Assembly (NCBI GenBank): GCA_000231825.2
Contig: AFXF02001838.1
Location: 1 to 64,000, forward strand
Length of the DNA: 64,000 nucleotides
Direction: 5' to 3'
DNA from: Tetrahymena elliotti 4EA
Taxonomy: Eukaryota; Ciliophora; Oligohymenophorea; Hymenostomatida; Tetrahymenidae
Shown here: piece after piece, positions 49,351 to 62,720 of the stretch
Numbering within the stretch: position 1 is the first letter of the stretch
Layout of the letters: every line of letters starts with the position of its first letter
Made by a program: the position numbers and the translations under genes
The notes under the pieces: model-generated
What the model was told of the DNA's origin: nothing
The model's input: the letters and a program-made list of their open reading frames with translations, nothing else
Databases searched by the model: none

Positions 49351-52006
49351 TCAAGACTTGCTAATAGAACCAGAACGAGACTTATTATTCTTGGAATCTT
49401 TTTAGTATCCAGCTTACTTCTTCTAGTTATTGCTTTTATATTGATTATCTCTACTTCTACTTCTGCTTCTGGATTCATGTCTTTTTTAAATTAATTGATT
49501 AGATTTTAATGAATGAATTTACTTATCTATTATCTTATTGAAGTAACTAAATAACTAACTAACTAACTTATTTATTTATATTTTTAGTTCTAAGAAGTTT
49601 AAAAATAAATAAAATAATAATCAAATAGCCTAACAAATAAATTCACTTATGCTTAAAATCTAATTTCTTAAAATATTAACTTTATTATCTTACTTATAAT
49701 TTAAAATTATTTAGCTATTAGAATGAAGTATTTGTGAAGAAAATTATTTAAGTAATTCTTAACAAGAAGCAATAAATAACTAGTTTAAATTAGAGAAAGA
49801 AATAACTTTTTAAGATTAACTGATTTTTATCAAGCATATTTATTAATCCTTATACTATTATCGAAAAGATTTAACTGATACATTCTTATAACTTACCTCA
49901 AGTATCAATTTATAAAGTTTAGAATATACTTAATTTTAATAGAGCAAGCAACTTATTTCAGCTTAATTATGATCTTGATATTAATAATTACATAATAACT
50001 TTAACAAAGAAAAGATCTCTAAATTTATACTATATAATTCAATTTGAAATAAGCTTTTAATTAACAATTATAAATTGAAGATCTATTGCTTTGTAAAATA
50101 TTAGTGGATGATGTATTAAGATAAATTTTAAAAGACTAAAAGTAGCTATTATTTTGGATTTTAATATAAGTGCATCAAAAGAGTGCTAGCTTATTTGATA
50201 TGAAGGCTATTATGATTAATTTTAAGAGACTTTGAAAATTAAATTCATAGAGTTAGTAATTTATTTTGGTGTTTGTTAGCATAAAATAAAAATGAAATGA
50301 AATGATCAATTGATTTTATTTTGATAGAATTACTTGTTGTAATGATTGGAATAGTTATCGTTATTTCTGCCCTTATAATAGTTATTGCCATTGTGATTGC
50401 TATTCTAGGAATAATTTTATCTATCATAGTTTTATTTATTATTCTAGTTTCCATTATCATAATATTTGTTATTGTTGTATGTGTTATTTGAATATCTTCT
50501 ATCTCTATTTTTTATAAATAATTTACTTTAGCCCTCACAAATTTGTTTGTAGTGACAAAAAGAATATAAAATTCATTGATTGAACTAACAAAATACTGGA
50601 GAATAATAAATCAGTTTAAAATGATTTAGTTGTGTAATTTAATTTAATAAATGATTAATTAAAGAATTTATTATTAAAGCTACTAAGTATTTTATTAATA
50701 TTATTTATGGCTAAATCTAAATATTTTTTATACCTATCATCATGATTGTTACGATTATTATTTCTTCCATCGTGATTGTAATTATTCATTTGATTATAGT
50801 TTCCGTTGCTATTGTTGTTTAGATCCCTTTAATATCTTTAGTTATGAGGAGAGTTAGCTCTATTTCTATTTGTTTCATATCTATTATTATCATAATTGGA
50901 GCTATATCTTTAGCCTTAAGAATTATCTTTATTATTCTTTTAATCATAATACTTATCATATTTATCATAACTTCTATTATCATCAGATCTATATTGAAAT
51001 TATTTAAAATATTTAAAATAATTACCGCAAGCAATTTTTGTTGCATGATTTATTTTTCAGCATAATTTTAAATGATCTTTTCATTTATTAATGAATTAAC
51101 ATGCTAAAATTTTGTCAAAACAAAAAAGATATCTTTTTTTATTAATCTCTTGCTAATAATTAATACACTATTCTTATCAATATCTTAAACCCTTAACTTT
51201 TTCAACATTAATTATACTAAATTTTAGAGAAAAATGTGTCGAGTTATGCGTTTATTTATTTTACCTTCTATCAGGGTGAGATTAGTAATAGTAGTTGTCT
51301 TTCTCATTTCTCTTATTGGAATAGTCTTTATTATCCCTCCTTTAAATTAATACAAACAATATTCTTATTAATTCTCTCAAGTGGAGTGAAGTTTAAGCAA
51401 TCATATTTTATTTCTAAAATCTCAAGAATGTCAGTTTTTCTATGAGATTTTCGATAATTATGATATGTCTTAATGTATTTTATAATAAAAATAATAGAAA
51501 TATATGAACATACTTTTCATCATAATCATAGTTATTGTAGCCTCTATCGTTATAACTAAATATAATTGAAAAGATTTTAGAAAAACTATTTTAAGAGCTA
51601 TGTTAATTTTAAATAAATACTTATCCTATTTGTAGTGATCATTTTGATTATCGTATTATTAGTTATAATTTTGCTACTTTTATTACTAGTAATTCTTATG
51701 TTATTCTTTATCGTATTAGTTAATGTTATCATATTATTCAGATACAAATTCAATTGTTATTTTCTATCCATCTATGTATGAATGATTTAAATGGCAATAA
51801 GCTTTTTCCATTCCTTACCATCTTTCAAATTATACATACATAATTTAATCTTTCATTCCAGTTTCAGGCTTAATAACTCTTTTTACTGCTTCGACAGTTC
51901 CAAATTAACTAAATATTTCCTTCATATGTTCTTCTTCTAAGTTCTTTGTACATTTGTAAACTTTTAATGATAGTTTATTACTTTCTATAGGTTATCTGCT
52001 AGTCAT
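49351..52006 (-). CDS. RNPS1-like RRM protein with RS tail
   Basis: Six exons (51621-52006, 51514-51555, 51265-51339, 50734-50988, 50334-50504, 49351-49480) sum to 1059 nt with matching phases and encode 352 aa. Residues about 10-90 form one RRM: LSLKVYKCTKNLEEEHMKE, then FGTVEAVKRV, then MYVQFERW and YIDGQKITIEF. The layout and the IDGQ-I ending resemble RNPS1 of the exon-junction complex. The rest is low complexity: Q/Y/N/D-rich, then R/Y/N/D-rich with many RRDN and NYDR-like steps. It ends in an SRSRSRSRD element and an S/K-rich tail. An RRM plus RS tail is typical of nuclear pre-mRNA splicing regulators. Frames near 50245, 50819 and 51236 are shadows of these exons or of introns. Intron 2 contains an alternative in-frame acceptor that would add a premature TGA. 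Function is inferred; the RRM family is secure. Confidence 0.86.
49553..49568. repeat. (AACT)n microsatellite in an intron
   Basis: About four AACT units are followed by TTTA units. They lie inside the fifth and longest intron (49481-50333, 853 nt) of the RNPS1-like gene. Confidence 0.75.
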
Positions 52007-52764
52007 TTTCCCTTTTATTTTATTCAGTCACAATAAGATAATTTTAATTTGTTTTTTTTAATTATTTTCTTAAAAAGTAATATCTAATTTCTTACTAGAT
52101 GGTAGTAATTTTTTGTTATAAAAATCAGATTAATAAGGCTCACTTTTCATTCTAATCACTATATTTTTTTTAAATATATTTAAATTTCATTAAAAAACTA
52201 AAATAAAAAACTTTTCTAATAATTCACAATGATAAAAGCAAACACTTTCTAAGTATTTTATTTTATCTTAGATGCCATGATAGATACATTATTTTAAATT
52301 ATAGAATCCACACATACAAACTAATTTTTAAGCAAAAACAATTAGCCTCAAAAATGATTGTGAATAAAAATAAGTTTTAAAAAAATTAAAAATTGTTTGT
52401 GAAGATAAAACTCAAAAAAATATTTCCTCAATTTTGAGACACATTGATGATGAAAGATTAAGAAAAATAAATGGAAAAAATAAGTTGAAAGAAAAGCTTT
52501 TGATAATAAACATAAAATTTAAACTTACATATTAATTATATATATTTTTAATAAATATTGACATTTATAAAATAATAAATTGGTGATTTAGTTTTATGAG
52601 TGAGTGTTAAAAATTAAAGATATTAAATCTGAACTCTTTTGTTGAGGGGAAAAAAATGTTTTGTTTATTAGACTTAATTTTAATTTTGTTTAAGCTTTTA
52701 CAATTTTAATTTAATTATTTAAATAAAAATGGCTGCATACTCTTTTAGTTTAAATTTTTTTATC
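52007..52764. other. Spacer between two leftward genes
   Basis: This 0.76-kb AT-rich spacer carries the promoter of the RNPS1-like gene and the 3' end of the 1934-aa gene. I see no coding frame. Confidence 0.5.
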
Positions 52765-55700
52765 TCATTAATTATTTTATCTGTACCTTATTAATTAACT
52801 AGCTTTAGTAGTTCCTCTTTGTGTAGAAGTATTTCTTGAAGAGTTATTTGTCTATTAATATTAGTTTTGAGCTGTGTTAGATTATGTTGAGGAAGGTAAG
52901 AAATTTTAAGGAACTTAATAATTAAGTTGTAATTATCCAGTTGAACCTGAGTTAATCAATTATGGAGATATGCTTCCTGCTATTTAATTTTATATGATAT
53001 TTATTTCTCCTATTGGTTTTTATTTAGAAGGTGAATTGTTTCTACTGAGTGAGCCAGTATGGCTATTAACTTAAGAGTTCTTAGCATTTAAATTAATTCT
53101 TGCACTTGGAGGATAATTCAAGGTATTAGCCTAATTAGATTGAGTAGCATAATTTGAGTTATTTGTTCCTGAATTATTATTAGAAATTACATTCATATTT
53201 TAATTAAAATTATTATTAGGTTATTAAGCCTATGATGCAATTTAATTTGTGTTGTAATTACTTAAATTACTGTTTACGTTATTCACTGCTCCATTAGAAT
53301 TATGTAGATTTGTAAGGACTTGTTAACTATTTTATTAGTTAGGATCGAATATATTTATCATATTGCTAACTCTGGCAGCAAATGAATCAATCCTGTTCAT
53401 TTTTTTCAAATTGTTTGCATTATTATTAGCATTAGCAGCATTTGCATTGTTATTATTACTATTCATAATACTTTTACGAATAGAAACTGGACTGTTTGTT
53501 AGGTTTTAGTTGTAATATTTAGAGGAATTATTTGTAAGATTTTAATTACTTTAAATCTAACTTTTTTATTTTGAAGAAATGAACTACTAAGCCGAAATCA
53601 TAGAACCTGTTCTGTTGGTGGTAGTTGAAGAGCTAGAAATTGTATTTTGCTCTATTAATCTCTTAATAGAGTCACTGAAGTGTGTAGATGCAGTCCTTTC
53701 AGCTTTATTTCTAACTGATTAAGGTTAATTGTAATGATATTTTTGTTCATATACTTGATTAATCTATGAAACTCCTCCTTATAAGTTATTCACTACACCT
53801 ATTTATTATGCATTAGGATTTGCAATATCATTATTACAACGAGCTGTACTAGAACCTATTATGTTCATTTGATTGGTTATGAGTTCTTAACTTCTTGTTC
53901 TAGAGTGTTTTTGCATGGTTTAGTTATTTTGCTAATAAACAGGAGTTCCTATTGTTAGAGTGTTTGTTGCATCATTAGAATTTTATATATTTTAATTGAC
54001 TATGTTATTGTTGCCACTGTTATAATTTTTAATTAGCTGAAGATTAATTTAAGTAAAGTTATTCAGAGTATTGCTACTATTTCCTGAATTTTACTAATTA
54101 TTAGCAATATTATTGTTTGCAGTTTTTGCACTTGTTGGTTATGAGTTTAATGCACTGAGTACATTCATATTCTAAGGCATTTAATTTAGCAATGTAGGAG
54201 AAAGTAAATTTGGTTAACTGCTTGTCTGAGAGTGGTTAGAATTAAAGTTTGTATGATGACTAACTGAACTTTATTTGTAAATATTGTTATTATTATTTTA
54301 TAAACCAGCTATTGAGTTACTTTTCTAATGCTTTCCTTATTAAACTTGCTATTATTATTGCTATTACTGAATAATTTATTACTATTATTGTTAATAATTA
54401 GCAAGTTACTACAATTAATGCTATAACTGTTATGGGTTTTGCTATAAGTTAGATAATTAATTTATTGAGTTTGGTGTATTGGTGTCGTACTACAAAATAA
54501 AGTTTTAATTTTTTGGAATTTATACATTTGCAGTGTTTGAAAAATTGGTATTGTAGTTATTAGTATTAAGAGGAAATTTCAGTTACTTAGGATTGCTTGA
54601 AGAGCGATTTTTTTAATTTGGATTATTTCCAAGTGTAGATTGTGTTTTGTAGACTTATGTCTTTATTAAGTCTGGATTTAATTACTAAACTTATGAATTG
54701 CGCTTTTAGTTAAAGAAATTTGTTTGACTTATTTGAGCAGCTTGCTAGGTAGAAGAAGGGCCAATTAAATTATGATTACTATTCATTTAAACATTTATTT
54801 AGTGTTATAAATCTAATTAAGGAGCTTAATGCTATGAATGCTTTATTTTCTTTTATGATGAGTTTTAAGATTTGAGGTGATTGCGAGCAGATTACTAAGG
54901 TTATTGCTATTAATGTTATTGTTAATTCTATAATTAACTGATGTTAGGTTAATTTATTTGACTTAGCTAGCTAAAATTCATATTGCTGCTACTACCTACG
55001 AGTTAACTTATTCCTGTTATTGAATTTCCTTTAACATTTAAACTAGTTTAGCCTTCTTTACGCTTTTTAATTCTTAGGTCACCATTATTGTTTGATGAAT
55101 ATTAAATTTTATCAATATTGTTATTTGTATTAGGAGAAGAGTAATGGTAGTGAGATTAAAGATCATTAAGGATTAATTAATGTTGCTAGTTTTGATAAAA
55201 TAATTATTGAGGGGAAGATGATCCATCAGAAATTCCTTAGAGTTAAGAAAATTAAAGATTATTTTAAGAATTTTATGATGTCAAAAATTAAAGAGTGCTA
55301 CTTAGCTAAGATTATTATTAGTTTTAGTTTGTTTGGCTGTTTAACCCTGTTGACGAAGGCATACTTTCACATTTTGGATTATTAATCTAATTATTAAAAT
55401 TTGAGCTAGTATTTGAAAAAGTATGTTAAGAGTTCTACTAGCGAAGAGTTTGGAAAAGAGGATTGATTTAAGCTTGCTAGTTTTTATTATAATTCTACTT
55501 AGAATTTGAATTAACTTACTAAGATGCAGAATTTTAATGAAGGCTAGAGCGAGGTCTGCTTGTGTTTGCAGCATTAGCTGGTGTGTTATGTTATTTCAGT
55601 TAATATTATTCAAATTACTATTATTTTTAGGTGTAAATTTATTCCTTAGACTATCTTTATGACATAATTTATAAAATTTAATTTTGTGATTGCTACTATT

Positions 55701-58613
55701 GAGGTAATAAATTTTATTGTTGCAATTTTAGAGTTGGAGATTATTTCTCAGATTATTTAAGCTAGTTGATTGTGTTTGTAATGGAGAATTTATCATTTAA
55801 TTCTTTTCTTTCACTAAATATTCTTTCTCTATCAGCAGTTTGATATCTTCTTTCAATTTGCTATTGCTTGCTAGTGTCTATTTCAAACTTTTTCATGTTA
55901 TTATTACTGTTATTAGTACTGTTATTACTATTTTGATTACTCATTTAAAATGGCAGCTAATTAATTGCATTTATTATCTGGGAATTTTTCTAAGTAGAAG
56001 GTATTCTGGTAGAACATTAAAGTAGTGGATTAATAGAAGCAGAGGAATATATGTTATCACTGGCTCTTTTCTACAAAATCTTTTAGCTTATACTTTGGTT
56101 ACTTTTATTTCTAGTCAATCCTTATTAATTACCTGTATTATTATTAGCTTAATTATTTACTTTTAGCTAATCTATGGATTATGGTTGCTATTAACTTTAA
56201 TATTAAACTGGTTACTTAGATTCCTTTTCAATCAATGATGTTTGAGGAGAATTTGTAGCTGTTCCAGCTTAGTTATTATTATTAATAGTGGTATTTTTAT
56301 TACTAGAAGTATTTTGGTTTTGAGTTAAAACTTTCATGATTTATTTTGCACTTATTATCTATTTTTATTGGTTTGTGGTAGAAAATTACTAAGAAACTAT
56401 CTTATCTATAGACATTCCTGATTCTTTAGCTCCAATATTATTGCTAGAGCCTGTGGAAGTTTACTTTACAAATTAAGAATTAAGGTTATTTTGTTTAACT
56501 AAAGAGTTCGAAGAAGATTGAGAAGAAGATATATTTTATTATATTTTAGGTTATGAAGGAATCAAGTTTATTGATTACTTTTAAGTACTGTCGATATTGT
56601 TAGAGCTTAATTGCATTCCATTGTTTAAAAGAGCTTTTTACATTTTGATTTGCTATTCTTAAATTATGTTAGATAGCTTCGTACTTGGCAAATTAGCATG
56701 TATTTCCTAGAAGGGATTAAGAATTTACTATGAGTTACTGGTATAATTATTTGATGATCCAGAAGAAGAAGATTATTATTGCTATTACTTCATTTAATTT
56801 TAACTTAATATATTTTAATATTTTTAATTAAGTAAAGCATTTTCTAATTTTTGCTTATTTTAAGAAGATTGGTATGCCTAAAATTGAGGATCATCTTTTG
56901 GAGTTTGTATACTATTTAAAGTGTTTTTATTATTTTTTGAGAAATTTAAAATTGGTACAATTTTATTGCTATTGCTATTTTGAGTTAATTAAATACGAGA
57001 TGATTAAGGTTATTGTATGAGTTAGATATTTTAGCTTGAAATAAAACTTAAATCATCTGTTTGTGTATATAGAATGTTATTCAAATTAGATATTGAAGTT
57101 TCTATAGAGTAAAAGTATTTATCGTCTGGATTTTACTGAAAGCTTTGCAAGATTCTTGAAAGCTGATAACTGCTTTCGTTTGCATTTCCCTAATCTCCAG
57201 CTTTGTAATAGTTATATTAAATTTAATTCTATAAACCACTTTTGCTATTAGTAGAGCCTGATGCTGCCTAGGCTGGAAAGAAATTTTTATTGCTAGCTTT
57301 TTGCATCATTGAACTCATGTCAAATTAATTTGTTTGATTACGATTTTATTATTATAGGTATACTTTGTTTGGCTATTAATTCATGTAGAAAGCATTCATA
57401 CCATTATATTAAGCAGAAATATGCTAATTACTGGGCAAGCCATCAGTTTTTTATAGTTTAGTTTTGTTTTCCATTCTTTGATGAAAGCTAAGAGTGACAT
57501 CAAGTTCTTGGAGCATATTCGAACACTCCTTAGGAATTTCTTTCTTTTTTTATGCCTTATTACCATTTGAATCTTCTTCTTCTGTATTTAATTAACTATC
57601 CTCAGTGTTGTTATTGTTAGATGTTTCAAAATTTAATTATTTTTTAATGCGCTAGTATTCTATTCTGCGACGCTTATCATGATATCTATTCATTACATTA
57701 CCTATGCTTACCATAAATAACCTTGGGATATCTTTATGATATTTATAATATTCTGTTAAGTCACGCATCTTAGCAGGCTGTTGGTTTTTATGGTAAAACC
57801 TCTTTAAAAATTCTTCTTCTTCATCAAAAGTTTCTAAATCACGAAATCTGATAACAACTTTGGTTGAAGCATTTCCCAATATATCATTTATATCTTTAGA
57901 GTAGAAATAATTTTATGATGAAGAATATTTAGAATAAAGAGCTTTATTAAGTAAAGGACCAAAGCTATGATAAGCAGTAAATTTTTAGCAAAAAATACAC
58001 TGCTCACGAATCAAAGCTATCTCCTATTAAGCTGCTACTACCATTTGTTGCTAACTTTATGACTAACTCTAATGTTAATTCTAAGATCCTCGCTTTCTAG
58101 ATGATTGTGTTGTATTTTGACTTGAAAAATTAGTTGCAGAACTACCTGCAACACCTACTTTTTAGTAAGTTTTGATAACCTTATAGTTGTTACCGTTAAT
58201 TGTGCCTTGCTACTAATTTAAATTTTGAGAATTACTTTAACTATCTTAATTTTAATAATTCTAATTATTTTAGTTGCTCAGGGAATTGTTACTTCCAATG
58301 TTAGGTGCGGCATTGTTGAATCTTTAAATTTATTAACCAGTAGACTATCCAGTTAATTGCTGTTAATTATTTTTATTTGATTAAAAATTGCTATTTATGT
58401 TTTCACTAAGGAGCATCTAATTTTATCCCTCTCTTAATTGTAATTAATTGCTGCTACTACTACTACTCATTTGCCCATTCTGCTTTTGGTTTTAGAATTC
58501 ACCCTTAAACTATTTATAAAATGTATATTTATTTAAACTGTTGATCTACTTTTTTTAATAAATAAATAAATCACTTTATCTTATGAGATTACGTTGAGTT
58601 GATTTGCAGACAT
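52765..58613 (-). CDS. Giant Q/N-rich protein with conserved-looking N-terminal module
   Basis: The model has two exons. Exon 1 encodes seven residues (58593-58613), followed by a 44-nt intron (58549-58592) and one exon to TGA at 52765. The total is 5805 nt, 1934 aa. Residues 1-185 are S/N/Q-rich. Residues about 185-310 form the only globular-looking part: REQCIFCQKF (C191, C194), an FGPLL segment, VVIRFRDLETFDEEEEFLKRFY, then RDLTEYYKYHKDIPRLFM and NRYHDKRRRIEYQRI. I believe this kind of module recurs in protist regulatory proteins, but I cannot name it. The remaining 1600 residues are dominated by Q, N, S and T with polyQ blocks (for example around 54330-54420). They read open in one frame only when TAA and TAG are glutamine. 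The tail is QRGTTKASQLIRYRQNNQ. There are no membrane segments. Prion-like composition suggests a condensate scaffold or transcription-related role (inference). Confidence 0.84.
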
Positions 58614-61538
58614 CTAATAGTTTTCTTCAATGACTACTTATAAACTAACTTATCTTTCCAGAGAGTTTTTAAGTCTATTAACTATTTTATTCTTTGGCGA
58701 TCGTGGCTTAATAAATTTTAATTTAAAAAGAGGAGTTCTATGTCAGATGTTCTTATGACTCTTCTTCTTTCGCCGCTTATCTTTATTTGATTATTTTAAT
58801 AATTTTCTCTTTGTTTTGTTATTTAATTTCTTTGATTGGTGTTTTGTAAAGCTATTGAATATATTTCTTGTCAATTAATTGAATTATAACAACTTGAATT
58901 ATGTGTAAAGAAAAAAAAATTCAATTAATTTATCAAAGAAAAATTTAATCAAAACTAATAAAAAACTAATATATATATTTATAGTAAATAAATTATTGAA
59001 TGTTAACTTCTTAATTATCTCTCCAAATTTTTTTACAATTTGATATACAAACATACATTCATACCATCAGATACAAGATAGAAGATTTTGATTTTTTAAA
59101 TGAGTAAAAAGAAAATAGGAAAGTGTATTTCTAACACATTTTAGCTTTGCGTTACATAATATTTGCAATTTAGAACTCCATTTCTCAAATTATATTAAAC
59201 ATTTTGGAAATGAATCACAGATTCTATACAAAAAATGACATTTTCCATAATTATTCCAATTTTTTCATCACCTCCCTTAATTTATTAAAATTTAACAACT
59301 TCAATAACATTATATAAGTCTATGAATTTTGTATTTACCTAACTTTTTCTAATTTCAATCAATAAATTATTCCCTAAAATGTATCATAATTTAAGTGGAG
59401 AGCTACTTACAAATATCCAGAATAAGATTAATAATTTTTGTTTTCATGCCAGAAAAAATAAAAAACTTTTCTTTTGCCAATCAAAAAATTTTTATTCAAT
59501 CTTAAAGTAAAATAGTTCTTTTCTCCCTCTGTCATATTGTAATTTCTCAGTAACTTTATTCTAATAAAATGTTTATATTTTAAATGAATTTCTTTTCTTA
59601 TTTTATAAGCGAAATCATTTAAATACTTTTTTTATTTGACATAAAAACATGTAGAAAGTGAATATTTGTTAAACTAAAATCCAATACTAAATTAAGTATT
59701 GTATAACTTATGGTCAATAATGAATTGCATTTGTTGTAAATTTATACTTTCAATTAAAGTAATAAACAGCACATTTCAAAATTGATCATTAATAAATAGT
59801 TAAATAATATTCACAAATTTTGATTATAAACTTCCTTTACACTTAATTAAATTATACAACCAACCAATGATTTAAATTAATATAAAAGATATCTTCTTAA
59901 GGAAAAAAAATTAAAAGTGATAAGTCCCTCAAACAAAACCATTTTACATACACTTTCAACTATTTCTATTAATTTAATTCTCTAAAATAATCTTAAACTA
60001 AGCTAGAAATAATACATTTTCAAATATTATTTTACTTTCTTCTTTGATATTCTTTATTATGGAATTATGCAAGTAAATTGAATTTTTCAGATAATGATTC
60101 TAATCCGTTAAAAATTAATTGTTTTTAACTCACAATGAATTATTAAATACTTATACAAACAATAGCAATTAAATAAGTAAGATGCATTTTTTGATCAATT
60201 AATTGAAGAGTTACAAAAATTTAAAAATAAATATTTAAAAAGTAAGTGGTATTTTTTAAATTTATTCAAATAATTAAATTTTTTTCAATATCTACTGTTA
60301 GAAAAATTTAAACAGAGAGAATTCTTTTTTTTCAGTAACATTATGAAAAAATATCATTTATTTATGCAAGAGAAAAATGTACTTTTTAAACCAAATATTT
60401 TGAATAATAAATAAAACTATTTGATCCTTTTTCCTCATCATATAACCAGCAATCATCTATAGCTTGCTGTAATATAGAAAAGCAAATATTGATTTATCTA
60501 TTTGGATACTTTAATTAGGAGAAATAACATGAGTAGGAACTTTAATTTAACTAACTTTCTATTAATCAACTTAAATATTTTATTTTAAAATTATTACCTC
60601 ATAAAAATAATAATCATAACTTTTAAAAAGAAATATTTTTTTTATTTAATATAAATTATCAATAAAAACTAAAATATCAATGATTTAGTAAATAATTTCG
60701 AACTCAAATATTCCTTTATAATTCATATTTTTATAATTAAAATCAAATAAATTTTTTTATTATTTAATTTATAATTTAGAAAGTATTTATTCTACAAAAT
60801 ATACCCAAATAAGCCAAACCAAGCATTATTTTTTCATAAGGTTTTAGAAAAATGAAAAAACTTACTATATAAAACAAAGTTCAAAAAAGCATAAAGCGCT
60901 CTAAACAAATTAAAATCTTCTGATCAAATCAATTAATCTTAGAATATTTTCTAATTGATTACACTAAAATTCAATCTTCTACTAAAATGATTATTATTTT
61001 TTAACAGGGTTTAAAAAAATTTAAATACTCTTAAATAAATAAATTAAGTTAAATAGTATTTTTATTTTTCTTAAATCACATCATAAAAATCATAACAGTT
61101 TTTTAATATTAGAGAATTTATTTCTGTCTATTATCTTCCACAAAAATATAAGAAATATTACTCTAAAAAATGATTCTTATTCTTATGAAGGAATAAAATT
61201 TATTTAAAAATGATTTTGAAAAAATTCAATTTAATCAATTTTTAATAAACAATTATTATTAAATTAAATTGAGTTTTATTAAATTTGAATTTACTCATTT
61301 AATCAATTTTTAAGATAATATTTACCTAAAAAGAAGAGAGTCTATGCAAATTATTTACTTTTCTTATTTTACAAATTTAATAAACATTTTGTAAATTTGT
61401 TTTGCAATTTTTTTTATTATTATTTCAAAAATTGATGTTTGATAAGGAAATATCCATGTTTATCAGAAAAAATATAAAAATAAATCTGTTTTTAATTTAG
61501 TAAATTTCTTAAGTATTATCATTTAGGCAACATTATCA
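58614..61538. other. Divergent 2.9-kb intergenic region
   Basis: This region lies between the leftward 1934-aa gene and the rightward hydrolase gene, so both promoters are here. It is very AT-rich. I looked for tRNA-like structures, small reading frames and repeats on both strands and found none that I can support. Confidence 0.5.
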
Positions 61539-62720
61539 ATGTTAGAGCAAAATCAAATTAAATGTTATGAAAATGATCTAAGAGATTAACAGACAATTTA
61601 AAAATAAGCAGAAGTTATCAAATATTTCTGTGATAGAAATAGAGCAGCATTTTAGGATTATTTAAACTAAGAATTGAGCATTTTATAATCTAAGTTTTCA
61701 TTAGAAAATTAGTAGAAATAGTAACCCTTAATTTAAAGAGCCAAATTTGAAGATGGAAGATTTATTGACTATAGAGATAACATAGAAAATAAAGAAAGCT
61801 TTCATTTCAAGGATAAAACTATTATTTTTATTTCAGGAATACCTTCAGGAATAAGATACTTTGGCAAAATTGAAAAAGCAATAGGAAATGATTTTTGTCG
61901 TATGATCAATCTTTATATTCCAGGATTTGATAAAAAAGATGAGAGAAGAGGAGCTTACCAAGGAAAATTCGATTAACTGGTATAACTGATTGATGACTTT
62001 ATGACATTGTTAAACACTAAACAAGCAATTTTTGTTGTTCACTCTTATGGTGGATTGATAGTAAAAAATTTTGCCTATTTCAAGCCTTAAAGAGTTGAAG
62101 CCTTAGTTTAATTAGCTTCTATCCCTCTCTCTTTGTGGGTAGGAATAAAATAATATTATACTATAGAAAAATAAAGATACTTAATAAACTCAAATAATCT
62201 TACTTTTGAATAATTCTAAGATGAAAAATTTAGAGAACATTTAAATGAAGTCATTAATGTAAATAGAAAGTAGCTTTTAAGTCTCCCATAAAGTGATTAA
62301 GATTAAATAGGACCTGCTGCTCTATTTTCTTTCTCAGAGATAATCCCAAAACTCAAGCTTAAATTGAGTGTTCCTGGTAGATATAATGAATTATTTTCTC
62401 GTTTCAGGAAATTAGATAAATAGATACCTAGACTATTTGCTTATTCACCAATTGATAATGTAGTTTTAGCCTCAACAATAGAAGAGGAAATATATGAATT
62501 TGTTTTTGCTGAGCATTCAATAAAAAGAAGAATATTATAACCTGTATCAAAAATTCCTCATTTAGATTCATAAGATTTCAGCTCGAATTATGTTTTTAGA
62601 TTCGATGATGCAACACATAGTATTCATCATGAAAAGGGAAGTGAACTAGGCATTCTTATAAAACATTTTATCACACAATTAGATTACACAGAAGTTGTTA
62701 ATAAAATACCTAAGCTTTGA
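61539..62720 (+). CDS. Alpha/beta hydrolase
   Basis: This intronless gene encodes 393 aa. The N-terminal 90 residues are polar, with many TAA-coded glutamines. The hydrolase core starts with strand KTIIFISGIPSG and then IPGFDKKD. The nucleophile elbow is FVVHSYGGLIV, with Ser at residue 169 in an H-S-Y-G-G form of G-x-S-x-G (the first G replaced by H, as in some lipases and thioesterases). Candidate triad partners are Asp 306 (YSPIDNVV) and His 360 (ATHSIHHEKG). Their order and spacing fit the fold. There is no signal peptide or membrane segment, so the enzyme is probably cytosolic. An insertion of about 100 residues between Ser and Asp would act as a lid. The substrate cannot be told from sequence. 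The chosen ATG is the first in frame; no upstream one was seen. Confidence 0.85.

Noticed and set aside
50245..51445. Several short frames on both strands within the RNPS1-like gene
   Set aside because: They are shadows of the R/N/Y/D-rich exons read in the wrong frame or strand; the six-exon model accounts for the region with exact phase agreement.
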